A stretch of DNA of 64,000 nucleotides, taken from NCBI GenBank assembly GCA_005503065.1, contig SCOE01000002.1:186001-250000 (forward strand). The letters are read 5' to 3'. The notes below the pieces were generated by a model. That model had not been told where the DNA came from. It saw nothing but the letters and a program-made list of their open reading frames with translations, and did no database searches. The stretch is from Comamonadaceae bacterium ALPHA2B (GTDB lineage: Bacteria > Pseudomonadota > Gammaproteobacteria > Burkholderiales > Burkholderiaceae_C). This document shows positions 10,682-19,786 of the stretch, piece by piece (the first letter of the stretch is position 1; each line of letters starts with the position of its first letter). A program made the position numbers and the translations under genes.

Positions 10682-12124
10682 ATGACGGCTGACTCCGATT
10701 CGCGCCGCCGCTGGCTGGCGCTGATGGTGCTGTGCCTGGGCGTGCTGATGATCGTGCTCGACACCACGATCGTGAACGTCGCCCTGCCCTCGATCCGCGC
10801 CGACCTCGGCTTCACCGAGACCTCGCTGGTCTGGGTGGTCAACGCCTACATGCTGACCTTCGGCGGCTTCCTGCTGCTGGGCGGGCGGCTGGGCGACCTG
10901 TACGGCCATCGACGCCTCTTCCTGGCCGGGCTGGTGCTGTTCACGCTGGCTTCGCTCGCCTGCGGGCTGTCCCGTTCGCAATGGCTGCTGATCGCGGCAC
11001 GCGCCGTGCAGGGGCTGGGCGGCGCGGTGGTCTCGGCCGTGTCGCTCTCGCTGATCATGAACCTGTTTCGCGAACCGGCCGAGCGCGCCAAGGCCATGGG
11101 CGTGTACGGCTTCGTGTGCGCGGGCGGCGGCAGCATCGGCGTGCTGCTGGGCGGCCTGCTCACCAGCACGCTGAGCTGGCACTGGATCTTCCTGGTGAAC
11201 CTGCCGATCGGCGTGGCGGTGTACGCGCTGTGCGTGGCGCTGCTGCCCCACTCGCGTGCCGAGCAGGCGCCCGGCCGGCTCGACGTCGGCGGCGCGGTCA
11301 CGGTGACGCTCTCGCTCATGCTGGCGGTGTACGGCGTGGTCAACGGCAACGAGGCCGGATGGACCTCGGGGCGCACGCTGGGCCTGCTGGGCGCGGCGGT
11401 GGTGCTGATGGGGCTGTTCGTGCTCATCGAATCGCGTGTCGCGCACCCCCTGGTGCCGCTGTCGCTGTTCCGGCTGCGCAACGTCGCGGTGTCGAACATC
11501 ACCGGGGTGCTGTGGTCGGCCGGCATGTTCGCGTGGTTCTTCATGTCGGCGCTGTACCTGCAGCTGGTGCTGGGCTACAGCCCGATGCAGGTGGGTCTGG
11601 CCTTCCTGCCGGCCAACCTCATCATGGCGGCGCTCTCGCTGGGCCTGTCGGCGCGGCTGGTGATGCGCTTCGGCATCCGCCGCCCACTGGCCGCGGGGCT
11701 CGGGCTGGCGATGGTCGGGCTGCTGCTCTTCGCCCGGGCGCCCGTCGGCGGCAGCTTCGCGCTCGACGTGCTGCCGGGCATGCTGCTGCTGGGCCTGGGC
11801 GCGGGCATCGCCTTCAACCCGATGCTGCTGGCGGCCATGAGCGATGTGTCGCCGGCCGACGCAGGCCTGGCCTCGGGCGTGGTCAACACGGCCTTCATGA
11901 TGGGCGGATCGCTGGGCCTCGCGGTGCTGGCCAGCCTGGCGGCGGCCCGCACGGCTGCGCTTGGCACGGCCGGCGCGGCACCGGCGGCGGCCCTCAACGG
12001 CGGCTACCAGACGGCCTTCTTCGTCGGTGCGCTGTTCGCGGCCACCGCCGCCCTGCTGGGCGGCCTGCTGCTGCGGACGCGGCTGCAGGCGCCCGGCGCG
12101 GGCGAGCCCTTGCCCGCGCACTGA
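10682..12124 (+). CDS. MFS drug-efflux transporter, DHA2 (14-helix) family
   Basis: Inner-membrane proton-driven exporter of 480 aa related to EmrB/QacA. The first helix carries the DHA2 motif LDTTIVNVALPSI, loop 2-3 carries motif A (GGRLGDLYGHRR), and helix 5 carries the motif C region near GGGSIGVLLGG. Enough hydrophobic segments are present for 14 helices. Substrate unknown. It follows a terminator, so it has its own promoter or depends on readthrough. No adjacent TetR/MarR repressor or EmrA-type membrane-fusion gene is present. Confidence 0.92.
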   Translation: MTADSDSRRRWLALMVLCLGVLMIVLDTTIVNVALPSIRADLGFTETSLVWVVNAYMLTFGGFLLLGGRLGDLYGHRRLFLAGLVLFTLASLACGLSRSQWLLIAARAVQGLGGAVVSAVSLSLIMNLFREPAERAKAMGVYGFVCAGGGSIGVLLGGLLTSTLSWHWIFLVNLPIGVAVYALCVALLPHSRAEQAPGRLDVGGAVTVTLSLMLAVYGVVNGNEAGWTSGRTLGLLGAAVVLMGLFVLIESRVAHPLVPLSLFRLRNVAVSNITGVLWSAGMFAWFFMSALYLQLVLGYSPMQVGLAFLPANLIMAALSLGLSARLVMRFGIRRPLAAGLGLAMVGLLLFARAPVGGSFALDVLPGMLLLGLGAGIAFNPMLLAAMSDVSPADAGLASGVVNTAFMMGGSLGLAVLASLAAARTAALGTAGAAPAAALNGGYQTAFFVGALFAATAALLGGLLLRTRLQAPGAGEPLPAH

Positions 12125-12178
12125 GGCGGCGGCGCGGTCAGCCGGCGCACCGGGCGCCGCCGACATAATCGGCCGACC

Positions 12179-12775
12179 ATGCCGCCGGCCCCCGACCACG
12201 CCCCCATGCCGCCCGACACGGGCCGCCCCAAGCCAAGCTCGCCACGCGACCTCTTCGTCTCCTTCACCCTCCTGGCACTGCAGGGCTTCGGCGGCGTGCT
12301 GGCCGTGGTGCAGCGCGAGCTGGTCGAGCGCAAGAAGTGGCTCACGGCCGACGAGTTCCTGGAGGACTGGGCGGTCGCGCAGGTGATGCCCGGCCCCAAC
12401 GTCATCAACCTCGCGCTGATGATCGGCGACCGCCATTTCGGCCTGCGCGGCGCGGCGGCCGCGGTGGCCGGCATGCTGACGGTGCCGCTGGTCGTGATCC
12501 TGGCGCTGGCCGTGCTCTACGCCCACTACGCCAGCAACCCGCAGGTGGCCGCCGCACTGCGCGGCATGGGCGCCGTGTCGGGCGGGCTGATCGCGGCCAC
12601 CGGCGTCAAGCTCATCCCGCCGCTGCGCCGGCATCCCCTGGGCTTCGGCGTGTGCCTGGCCATCGTGGCGCTGGTGTTCGGGCTGATCGGCGTGGCGCAG
12701 GTGCCGCTGGGCTGGGTGCTGCTGTGCGTCGGCGGCGCGGCCTGCGTGTGGACATGGATGCGTCTGCCGGCATGA
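12179..12775 (+). CDS. chrA: Chromate transporter, first half (short-chain CHR family)
   Basis: Membrane protein of 198 aa matching one homologous half of ChrA, the chromate effluxer. The family motif is seen in LALQGFGGVLAVVQRELVER and again in AQVMPGPNVINLALMIGDR, followed by helices to the C-terminus. In short-chain CHR systems two half-size proteins of opposite topology act as a heterodimer, and the next gene supplies the partner through an ATGA overlap. The real substrate may be chromate or another oxyanion. Confidence 0.9.
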   Translation: MPPAPDHAPMPPDTGRPKPSSPRDLFVSFTLLALQGFGGVLAVVQRELVERKKWLTADEFLEDWAVAQVMPGPNVINLALMIGDRHFGLRGAAAAVAGMLTVPLVVILALAVLYAHYASNPQVAAALRGMGAVSGGLIAATGVKLIPPLRRHPLGFGVCLAIVALVFGLIGVAQVPLGWVLLCVGGAACVWTWMRLPA

Positions 12776-13371
12776 CGATCTCGATGCAATGGCACGACTG
12801 GCTGGCCCTGCTGGCGCAGTACATGCTGCTGTCGCTGATGTCGATCAGCGGTGCCATCACCACGGTGCCCGACATGCACCGCTACCTGGTGGACCAGAAG
12901 CACTGGCTCACCGCCGCGCAGCTCAATTCGTCGGTCGCCATCGCGCAGGCCGCGCCCGGGCCCAACGTGCTCTTCGTCGGGCTGATGGGCTGGAACGTGG
13001 GCCTGAACGCCAGCGGCGGCATCGGCGCCGGCCCGCACGCCTGGGCGATGGGCCTGCTGGGCCTGGCCGTGACCATGGTCGGCATCATGCTGCCGAGCAC
13101 CGCCCTCACCTACCTGGCCACGCGCTGGGCCCACCACAACCGCACGCGGCGCGAGGTGCGCGCCTTCAAGCAGGGCATGGCGCCCGTGGTGGTGGGCCTG
13201 CTCATCGCCACCGGCTGGGTGCTGTCCAACAGCAACCAGTCGCCCGGCCGGCCGGCGTGGCACGTGTGGCTGCTCACGGCCGTGGCGGGTCTGGTCGTCT
13301 GGCGCACGCGCATCCACCTGCTGTGGCTGCTGGGCGCGGGCGCGCTGCTGGGGGTGCTGGGTTTCGTCTGA
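12772..13371 (+). CDS. chrA: Chromate transporter, second half (short-chain CHR family)
   Basis: Partner half of the transporter (199 aa), with the same motif arrangement in a diverged form: SISGAITTVPDMHRYLVDQK and AIAQAAPGPNVLFVGLMGW. Membrane helices fill the rest. Its ATG lies within the last four bases of the preceding gene, so the two halves are made together. The start is set by this overlap; the frame also opens further upstream inside the first gene. Confidence 0.9.
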   Translation: MTISMQWHDWLALLAQYMLLSLMSISGAITTVPDMHRYLVDQKHWLTAAQLNSSVAIAQAAPGPNVLFVGLMGWNVGLNASGGIGAGPHAWAMGLLGLAVTMVGIMLPSTALTYLATRWAHHNRTRREVRAFKQGMAPVVVGLLIATGWVLSNSNQSPGRPAWHVWLLTAVAGLVVWRTRIHLLWLLGAGALLGVLGFV

Positions 13372-13482
13372 ACCCGGTGCGGCGCGGCCGACGCCCGAAC
13401 GCGGCGCGGGGGTTTCGGCGCAGCCGGCCACACGCGCCGGCGCGCGGGCGCACACTGGCCGGCTCTCATCCAGGACGACACC

Positions 13483-14439
13483 ATGCAACTCAAGCCCCTC
13501 GGCCGCTCCGGCCTGCAAGTCTCTCCCCTCGCCTTCGGCGGCAACGTGTTCGGCTGGACGGTCGACGAGGCGATGTCCTTCCGCCTGCTCGACGCCTGGC
13601 TGGACGCCGGCTTCAACTTCGTCGACACGGCCGACGTGTATTCGGCCTGGGTGCCGGGCCATGTGGGCGGTGAATCGGAAACCATCATCGGCAAGTGGCT
13701 GCGCCAGAGCGGCAAGCGCGACCGCGTCGTGCTGGCCACCAAGGTCGGCAAGCCGATGGGCGAAGGCAAGAAGGGCCTGCGCGCGGCCTACATCAAGGAG
13801 GCGGTCGACGCGTCGCTGAAGCGCCTGCAGACCGACCACATCGACCTGTACCAGTCGCACGACGACGACACCGACACGCCGCTGGAGGAATCGCTGGGCG
13901 CCTTCGCCGACCTGATCCGTGCGGGCAAGGTGCGCGCCATCGGCGCTTCCAACTACACGGCGCCGCGCCTGGCCGAGGCGCTCGACGTGGCCGAGCGCGC
14001 CGGCCTGCCGCGCTACGAGTCGCTGCAGCCGCTGTACAACCTGTACGACCGCAAGGTGTACGAGGAGGCGCTGGAGCCGCTGTGCCTGGAACGCGGCGTG
14101 GGCGTGATCAACTTCTACGCCCTGGCCGCGGGCTTCCTCACCGGCAAGTACCGCACGGCCGAGGACGCGTCCAAGAGCAAGCGCGGCGCCAACACGACGG
14201 CCAAGTACCTCAATCCGCGCGGGCTGCGCATCCTGGACGCACTGGACGCGGCCGCCCAGGCCCATGGCGCCGCACCGGGCCAGATCGCCATCGCCTGGCA
14301 GATCGCCCGGCCCTCGATCACGGCGCCGATCGCGAGCGCCACATCGCTGGCGCAACTGGCCGAACTGGAGAAGGCGGCCACCCTGAAGCTCGACGCCGAG
14401 ACCATCGCCCGCCTCGACGCGGCGAGCGCCGAAGACTGA
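13483..14439 (+). CDS. Aldo/keto reductase
   Basis: NAD(P)H-dependent oxidoreductase of 318 aa with the aldo/keto reductase barrel. Catalytic residues are visible in the DTADVYS Asp/Tyr motif, ATKVGKP (Lys) and DLYQSHDDD (His). The nucleotide-binding end includes APIASATSLAQLAEL. The IGASNY segment places it in the YajO/voltage-gated-channel-like group. Substrate unknown. It has its own intergenic upstream region of 111 bases. Confidence 0.92.
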   Translation: MQLKPLGRSGLQVSPLAFGGNVFGWTVDEAMSFRLLDAWLDAGFNFVDTADVYSAWVPGHVGGESETIIGKWLRQSGKRDRVVLATKVGKPMGEGKKGLRAAYIKEAVDASLKRLQTDHIDLYQSHDDDTDTPLEESLGAFADLIRAGKVRAIGASNYTAPRLAEALDVAERAGLPRYESLQPLYNLYDRKVYEEALEPLCLERGVGVINFYALAAGFLTGKYRTAEDASKSKRGANTTAKYLNPRGLRILDALDAAAQAHGAAPGQIAIAWQIARPSITAPIASATSLAQLAELEKAATLKLDAETIARLDAASAED

Positions 14440-14553
14440 CGCCCCGCCTGCCGGTAGGCACCGGCCGACAGGCAAAGGCGGCGCGCGCTGCACGACGGCG
14501 GCCGCGCCGGCAGGGCAATCTCGCTCCCGTTTCGACTCAACGGAGAGAGATCC

Positions 14554-14724
14554 ATGTCCTTCGCCCTCTACATGATCGGCTTCATCATCTTCCTGGCCGG
14601 CTGCATCTGGGGCGCGTCCGTCGCGGGCGTGCCCTCGGTCTACATCGGCATCGGCGCGTTGATCCTGCTGGGCATCGGCATCTTCAGCGCCGTGGGGCGC
14701 ACGCGCAGCAAGGACCCGTCCTGA
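14554..14724 (+). CDS. Small two-helix membrane protein
   Basis: 56-aa protein starting at an ATG preceded by GGAGAGAG. It contains two hydrophobic segments (about residues 4-25 and 28-47) and a basic C-terminal tail (GRTRSKDPS). No family was recognised with certainty; similar tiny hypothetical membrane proteins are common in Burkholderiales. It sits alone between the aldo/keto reductase gene and a repeat element that ends the convergent LuxR gene. The good ribosome-binding site and coherent topology support a real gene. Confidence 0.7.
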   Translation: MSFALYMIGFIIFLAGCIWGASVAGVPSVYIGIGALILLGIGIFSAVGRTRSKDPS

Positions 14725-14740
14725 AGCATCTGTGCAGGCG

Positions 14741-14803
14741 CTTCAAGCCAAAAGTGCCTGCAACGCCCGCCCAGCGGGCACGAGCAGCTATCAATTCGAT
14801 AGC
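14741..14803 (-). repeat. 63-bp dispersed element, copy 3 (overlaps luxR-type gene end)
   Basis: On the minus strand the head is GCTATCGAATTGATAGC (14803-14787), followed by a tail containing the GCCCGC/GCGGGC hairpin and ending in GGCTTGAAG. The head contributes the last codons and the TGA stop of the LuxR-family gene. Confidence 0.9.
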
Positions 14804-15591
14804 AAATCATCGGGGCCGCGGCCGCCGGGCAGCATCAGCGCGAACAGTTCGCTGCGGAAGTGGATGCCCAGCCGGCCGAAGGCGCGGTTGCGATAGGTCT
14901 TGACCGTGGGCAGCGCCACGCCGAGGTCGGCGGCGATGCCCTCCTGCGTCATGCCGCGCAGCAGGCGCAGGCAGACCTCCTGCTCACGCAGGGTGAGCGC
15001 GGGGCATCGCGCCAGCAGCCGCCTGCGCAGGTTCGCGCCGTCGTCCGCGCGCACCAGCGCCACGTGTTTGCGCGCCAGCGCCATCAGCAGCCGGCCGGCC
15101 GCGCCGAAGTCGGCGATCTGTGCGTCGCTCAATGCGCGCTGGTGCATGTGGCGGTAGAAGTTGACCGCGAAGAGCGCGCCCTCGTCCGCCACCTCATCCT
15201 CGACCACGGACACCCGCTCGAGCACGCCGTGCGCCTCGTACACCTTGGCGCGGTGCTCGGGCGGCACCTCGCCGGCCGTGATGTGGCACACGCGCAGCGG
15301 CGGTGCGCCGGCATCGCGCAGCGTGCGGTCGTGGCGGATGGGCCCGGAGAGGTAGGCGCGCCAGCAGTCGCGCGTGGTGTCCGGCACACCGCGGCTGCCG
15401 CTGACGAAGATCGCCGGGCGTGGCCCGGTGCGGTAGACAGAAAACGACCCGACCGGCAGCGCCTGCGCCATCGCATCGAGCAGGCAGGCGCCGAAACCCG
15501 GCTCGCCCAGCGCCGGCACCACCTGCGGCATGCACCGCGCCAACAGCGCTTCGGCGCCTTCGGTGGCGGGTTCGGGGGTCCAGGTGCGCAT
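14791..15591 (-). CDS. LuxR-type helix-turn-helix regulator
   Basis: DNA-binding protein of 266 aa. The C-terminal ~65 residues are a LuxR/FixJ helix-turn-helix (LTLREQEVCLRLLRGMTQEG, then GVALPTVKTYRNRAFGRLG). The N-terminal ~190 residues have no recognised sensor domain; they include a possible GAF-like region around SFSVYRTGPRPAIFVSGS. No receiver domain and no autoinducer-binding signature were seen. The final residues and stop codon are contributed by a dispersed repeat. It is divergent from the DUF3237 and Bug genes, which it may control; this is inference from position only. Confidence 0.85.
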   Translation of the reverse strand: MRTWTPEPATEGAEALLARCMPQVVPALGEPGFGACLLDAMAQALPVGSFSVYRTGPRPAIFVSGSRGVPDTTRDCWRAYLSGPIRHDRTLRDAGAPPLRVCHITAGEVPPEHRAKVYEAHGVLERVSVVEDEVADEGALFAVNFYRHMHQRALSDAQIADFGAAGRLLMALARKHVALVRADDGANLRRRLLARCPALTLREQEVCLRLLRGMTQEGIAADLGVALPTVKTYRNRAFGRLGIHFRSELFALMLPGGRGPDDLLSN

Positions 15592-15665
15592 GGGTCAGAC
15601 TGCGGGTGAGTCCGTCATCTTCGCGGATGACAGCCTGGCCCGGCCACCGGACTTACGCTAGCGGA

Positions 15666-16154
15666 ATGTCCTCTCCCCCCGCCGACAACGACCCGCTCGC
15701 CATCCCGCAACTCGCCTGGTTCGCCGACGTGGCCGTCGACGTGGGCGAGCCGCTGGTGCTGGGCGAAGGCCCCGGCGGCCTGCGCCGCGTGGTGCCCATC
15801 CTCGGCGGCAGCGCCCACGGCGAGGGCTGGCGTGCCCGCGTGCTGCCCGGCGGCGCGGACTTCCAGCGCATCGCGAGCGACACCGCCTCCGAGCTTGACG
15901 CCCGCTACGGCCTCGAGACCGACGCCGGCGATCGCATCTACGTCCAGAACCGCGCCGTGCGCACCGCCCCGGCCGAGGTCATGGCGAAGCTGCTGCGCGG
16001 CGAGCCGGTCGACCCGTCGCAGATCTACTTCCGCTGCAGCCCGAGTTTCGAGACCGGCTCGCCCACGCTGCGCTGGATCACCGAGCGCCTTTTCGTCGGC
16101 GTCGGGGTCCGCCATCCGGCCCAGGTGGTGATGCGCTTCTTCACCGTTCTGTAG
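15666..16154 (+). CDS. DUF3237 domain protein
   Basis: 162-aa cytoplasmic protein of the DUF3237 family (UPF0311-like). Family features include the N-terminal barrel segment DVAVDVGEPLVLGEGPGGLRR, GADFQRIASDTASELDARY, and YFRCSPSFETGSP, ending in a GVGVRHPAQVVMRFFTVL strand. The function of the family is unknown. It lies 33 bases upstream of a Bug-family binding protein gene on the same strand, so the two are probably cotranscribed and may concern the same compound. Confidence 0.85.
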   Translation: MSSPPADNDPLAIPQLAWFADVAVDVGEPLVLGEGPGGLRRVVPILGGSAHGEGWRARVLPGGADFQRIASDTASELDARYGLETDAGDRIYVQNRAVRTAPAEVMAKLLRGEPVDPSQIYFRCSPSFETGSPTLRWITERLFVGVGVRHPAQVVMRFFTVL

Positions 16155-16187
16155 CGCCTGCTTTTTCCAGTCCAAGAGGAGACAACC

Positions 16188-17204
16188 ATGACGAACGCCC
16201 CCACGACGGGCGCGCGCCGCCGCGCGCTCACGCTCATCGCCAGCGCCGCGCTGGGCCTGGCCAGCGCGCTGGCCGCATCGCAGGCCGCCGCCCAGAACGC
16301 GCCCTACCCCAACCGGCCGGTGCGCATCATCGTCGGCTTCCCGGCCGGCACGGGGCCCGACATCGTCGCCCGCCTGCTGGCGCAGAAGCTGTCCGAAGGC
16401 TGGGGCAACCTGGGCGTGATCGTCGACAACAAGCCCGGCGCCGGCGGCCTCATCGCCGCCAACGAGACGGTGCGTGCGCAGCCCGACGGCTACACCCTGA
16501 TGCTCGGCGAGACCGGGCAGCTCGCCATCGCGCCCAGCAGCTACAGCAAGCTGCCCTACGACCCCAAGAAGGACTTCGTGCCCGTGAGCCAGGTGGTCAC
16601 CAGCAACTTCATGCTGGTGGTCAACCCGGCCAAGGTGCCGGCCAAGAACGTCAAGGAGTTTGTCGACTGGACGCGCCAGCAGAAGGGCCTGTTCATGGGC
16701 ACCTTCGGCGCCGGCACGCCCGGACACTTCGGCGCCTACCTGTTCGGCGACGCCATCGGCATCAAGCCCGAGCCGGTGCATTACAAGAACACCGGCGACG
16801 CGCTGGCCGGCCTGATGAGCGGCGACGTCTCGGGCGCCTTCGCCAGCGTCGGCCTGGCCACGCCGAACGTGAAGGCGGGCAAGCTGGTTGCGCTCGCCTC
16901 CAGCGGCGAGGCCCGCAGCGCCGGCCTGCCCGACGTGCCCACCTTCCGCGAGCAGGGCTACCCGCAGCTGGTCTTCAACTCCTGGTTCGGCATTGTCGCG
17001 CCGGCCAAGACGCCGCCGGAAATCGTGGCCAGGCTGGAGGCCGACATCCGCAAGGCCATGCAGTCGCCGGACGGCAAGGCCAGGATGGAAGACGCCGGCT
17101 TCGGCGTGACCGGCACCACGGCGCAGGAGTTCGCGCGCATCATCGACAGCGACACCATGACGTGGGGCAAGGCCGTGAAGGCCACGGGCTTCAAGGCCGA
17201 CTGA
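16188..17204 (+). CDS. Bug-family (TctC-like) periplasmic solute-binding protein
   Basis: Exported binding protein of 338 aa. The N-terminus has a basic ARRRA stretch, a hydrophobic core and a cleavage region near SQAAAQ. The mature part starts with the family motif YPNRPVRIIVGFPAGTGPD, followed by VIVDNKPGAGG and the C-terminal lobe around FGIVAPAKTPPEIV. Bug proteins bind carboxylates and other small solutes in the periplasm and are greatly expanded in Burkholderiales; most have no known ligand. GAGGAGAC-like purines precede the ATG. No TctA/TctB membrane genes are adjacent. Confidence 0.93.
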   Translation: MTNAPTTGARRRALTLIASAALGLASALAASQAAAQNAPYPNRPVRIIVGFPAGTGPDIVARLLAQKLSEGWGNLGVIVDNKPGAGGLIAANETVRAQPDGYTLMLGETGQLAIAPSSYSKLPYDPKKDFVPVSQVVTSNFMLVVNPAKVPAKNVKEFVDWTRQQKGLFMGTFGAGTPGHFGAYLFGDAIGIKPEPVHYKNTGDALAGLMSGDVSGAFASVGLATPNVKAGKLVALASSGEARSAGLPDVPTFREQGYPQLVFNSWFGIVAPAKTPPEIVARLEADIRKAMQSPDGKARMEDAGFGVTGTTAQEFARIIDSDTMTWGKAVKATGFKAD

Positions 17205-17240
17205 GCCGGCGCGCGGCGTGCGCGCCGCGCCCAGTCGCGC

Positions 17241-17729
17241 TCACACCGCGGCCGCGCGCAGGCGCAGCACCACGGCCCGCAACGCCAGCTCGTAGCTGTC
17301 GACGCCGAAGCCGCTGATCTGCCCCGTCACGATGTCCGCGAACACGGAGTGGTGCCTGAAGGCCTCGCGGGCATGGATGTTGGACATGTGCAGCTCGACC
17401 ACCGGGCAGGTCAGGATCGCCAGCGCATCGCGGATGCCATAGCTGTAGTGCGTCCAGGCGCCGGCGTTGATGAGCACCGCGTCACGCTTTTCCTCGTAGG
17501 CCTGGTGGATGCGCTCGCACAACTGCGCTTCGCTGTTGGTCTGGTACGCGTCGACCTCGACACCCAGTTCATCCGCGAGCCGCTGCAGCCGCGCATCGAT
17601 GTCGGCCAGCGTCACGGTGCCGTACTGCGCCGGGTCGCGCTTGCCGAACATGTTGTGGTTGATGCCATGCAGCATCAGCACCCTCTTCCGAGCGTGCGGT
17701 GCACCAGCGGAGGCCGTGGACGCGTTCAT
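17241..17729 (-). CDS. aroQ: AroQ-type 3-dehydroquinate dehydratase, divergent
   Basis: Type II dehydroquinase of 162 aa, which would convert 3-dehydroquinate to 3-dehydroshikimate. The catalytic segment reads LHGINHNMFGKRDPAQYG, keeping the Arg and Tyr but differing from the usual GPNLN form. NAGAWTHYSYGIRDAL and ELHMSNIHAREAFRHHS retain the substrate-binding Asn and the catalytic His and Arg. The ATG overlaps the end of the aroE-like gene (ATGA), and this is the last gene of a six-gene operon. The divergent motif and the catabolic-looking context suggest a specialised enzyme, perhaps for quinate/shikimate-type compounds, rather than the biosynthetic one. This is inferred. Confidence 0.85.
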   Translation of the reverse strand: MNASTASAGAPHARKRVLMLHGINHNMFGKRDPAQYGTVTLADIDARLQRLADELGVEVDAYQTNSEAQLCERIHQAYEEKRDAVLINAGAWTHYSYGIRDALAILTCPVVELHMSNIHAREAFRHHSVFADIVTGQISGFGVDSYELALRAVVLRLRAAAV

Positions 17730-18562
17730 CGGAGCGGCACCGTCAGTTGCTCGATGACGGCACGGGTCTGCGGACGCACCCCGCGCCACCATTCGAAGGC
17801 CTCGGCCGCCTGCTCCACCAGCATGCCCACGCCGTCGGCCAACTGGCGGACGCCGGCATCGCTGGCCACCTTCAGGAAGGGCGTGAGGCCCTTGCCGTAG
17901 GCCAGCTCATAGGCCAGTCCATCCGCCTGGAAGACGGTCGCGGGCACGGGCGGCAAGGCGCCCGTGAGGCTGGCCGAGGTCGCATTCACCACCAGGTCGA
18001 AGGCGCCATCGGCCGCCAGGTCGTCGTAGCCGCAGGCGCGCACCGGCCCGCCCTGGCCACGCACCTGCTCGACCAGGGCCTCCGCCTTGGCCACGCTTCG
18101 GTTGGCGATGACCAGTTCCTTGGGCCCCGCCTCCACGAAAGGCAGCAGGGCACCGCGTGCGGCACCGCCGGCGCCCAGCAGCAGCACGCGACGGCCGGCC
18201 AACGGACGTTTCAGGTTCACCGCGATGTCGCGCAGCAGACCGATGCCGTCGAAGTTCTCGGCCAGGATGCGTCCGTCCACGAACTTCAGCGCGTTCACGG
18301 CGCCGGCCATGCGGGCCCGGTCGCTCAGCTCGTCAGCCAGGGCGAAGGCCTGCAGCTTGAAGGGCGCGGTGACGTTCAGGCCCTTGCCGCCCTCGGCGAT
18401 GAAGGACCGGACCACACCGGCGAACGCGCCTTCGGGCTGGAGCGGCCCCTCGATCGCGGTGTACCGCAGGTCCTGCGCGGTCTGCTGCGCGAACCGGCCA
18501 TGGATCAGGGGCGACTTGGTGTGGCCGATCGGGTTGCCGATCACGGCGTAGCTGTCGGTCAT
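17726..18562 (-). CDS. aroE: Shikimate/quinate dehydrogenase-like protein (AroE family)
   Basis: NAD(P)-dependent dehydrogenase of 278 aa. The substrate domain has GNPIGHTKSPLIHG and GLNVTAPFK (usually NVTVPFK). The next catalytic motif reads AENFDGIG, where most AroE have NTDG. The nucleotide-binding domain begins LLGAGGAARGALLPF and NRSVAKAEALV follows. Both altered motifs bear on the substrate pocket, so a quinate- or other-substrate-specific paralogue is possible. It starts 9 bases after the CaiB-like gene and its stop overlaps the AroQ-like start, which points to coordinated use of the two enzymes. Confidence 0.88.
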   Translation of the reverse strand: MTDSYAVIGNPIGHTKSPLIHGRFAQQTAQDLRYTAIEGPLQPEGAFAGVVRSFIAEGGKGLNVTAPFKLQAFALADELSDRARMAGAVNALKFVDGRILAENFDGIGLLRDIAVNLKRPLAGRRVLLLGAGGAARGALLPFVEAGPKELVIANRSVAKAEALVEQVRGQGGPVRACGYDDLAADGAFDLVVNATSASLTGALPPVPATVFQADGLAYELAYGKGLTPFLKVASDAGVRQLADGVGMLVEQAAEAFEWWRGVRPQTRAVIEQLTVPLR

Positions 18563-18571
18563 CGGGAATCC

Positions 18572-19786
18572 TCAGCGGGAGAAGAGCACGCCATCGGTCT
18601 GCATGGCATCGATCTCGGCGGGCGAGAAGCCCAGGGCCTGCGCCACCTGGGCGTTGTGCTGGCCCAGGTCGGGGGCCACCTGGTGGATGGTGGTGTCGCA
18701 GTCGGAAAAGCGGAAAGGCAGGTTCGGCAGGCGCAGCGTTCCCAGTCGCGGATGCTGCTGTTCCACCACCATCCCACGGGCCTGGATCTGCGGATCGGCC
18801 ATCACCTCGTCGATGCGCTGCACCTTGGCGCTGGGCACGTCGATGCCGTCCAGCAGGCGCAGCACCTCGGCCACCGGCCGCGCCGCCACCCAGGGCTTGA
18901 CCACGGCCAGGATCGCCTCGCGATGGGCATTGCGGCCCCCGCTGTCGTGGAAACGCGCGTCGCTGCCGAAGCCTGGCGGGCCGCCGTGCTGCTCCACCAG
19001 CGCGGCAAAGCGCTTCCAGGCATCGTCCACCTGCGCGGCGATCACCAGATCACCGTCGGCCGCGCGGAACACACCGTAGAGCGTGGACGTGGGCATGTCG
19101 TGACCCGTCTGCGCCGGCAGCACGCCGCCGAGCGTGTAGCACTGCACGGCGTACTCGTGCATCGACACCAGCGTGTCGTACAGCGCCATGTCGATGTGCT
19201 GGCCCTTGCCGCTCTTCACGCGGCCGAGCAGCGCGGCATTGATGGCCGCCACGGCGTGGATGCCGGTGTACATGTCGCCCAGCGAGATGCGCAGCAGTGG
19301 CGGCGCCTCGCCCGGCGTACCCACCATCTGCATGATGCCGCTCTTGGCTTCGGCGATGAGGCCGAAGCCTGCGCGGTGCGCGTCGGGCCCCGTGTGGCCG
19401 TAGGCCGAGATGGAGCAGTACACCAGGCCCGGGTTGCGTGCCGACAGCTCGGCATGGCCCAGGCCCAGCCGGTCCAGCGCGCCGGGGCGGTAGTTCTCGA
19501 TGAACACGTCGGCCGAGTCGCACAGGCGCTACATGAAGTCCTTGCCGCGCGGGTCCTTCATGTTGACGCTCACGCCCTGCTTGCCCATGTTCAGCTGCAG
19601 GAAGTAGCCGCTCTGCTGGTCGTCGAGCACGGTGGCGTGCTGCCGGCCGGCGTCGCCGCTGCCCGGCCGCTCGACCTTGATCACCTCCGCGCCCAGCGCC
19701 GCCAGGCAGCGGCCCACATAGGGGCCGGCCAGGAAGTGGCTGTAGTCGATGACGCGAATGCCTTCGAGGGGGCGGGCCTGCATCAT
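18572..19786 (-). pseudogene. CaiB/BaiF CoA-transferase interrupted by an in-frame TAG
   Basis: A class III CoA-transferase of about 404 codons, split by an amber codon at 19531-19529. The part before it (residues 1-85) has the family N-terminus PLEGIRVIDYSHFLAGPYVG and KVERPGSGDAGR. The part after continues in the same frame with RLCDSADVFIENYRPGALDR, GLVYCSISAYGHTGP and the remaining domain. One base change, for example CAG to TAG, would explain it, since family members usually have a residue before RLC at this point. The start ATG overlaps the MaoC stop. A reader using only start/stop rules would call two short genes. A sequencing error or readthrough is possible; otherwise the operon lacks a working transferase. 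Confidence 0.85.

Noticed and set aside
14446-14475. Inverted repeat around GCCTGCCGGT between the aldo/keto reductase and small membrane genes
   Set aside because: Bulged stem without a T run; not supported as a terminator or operator.
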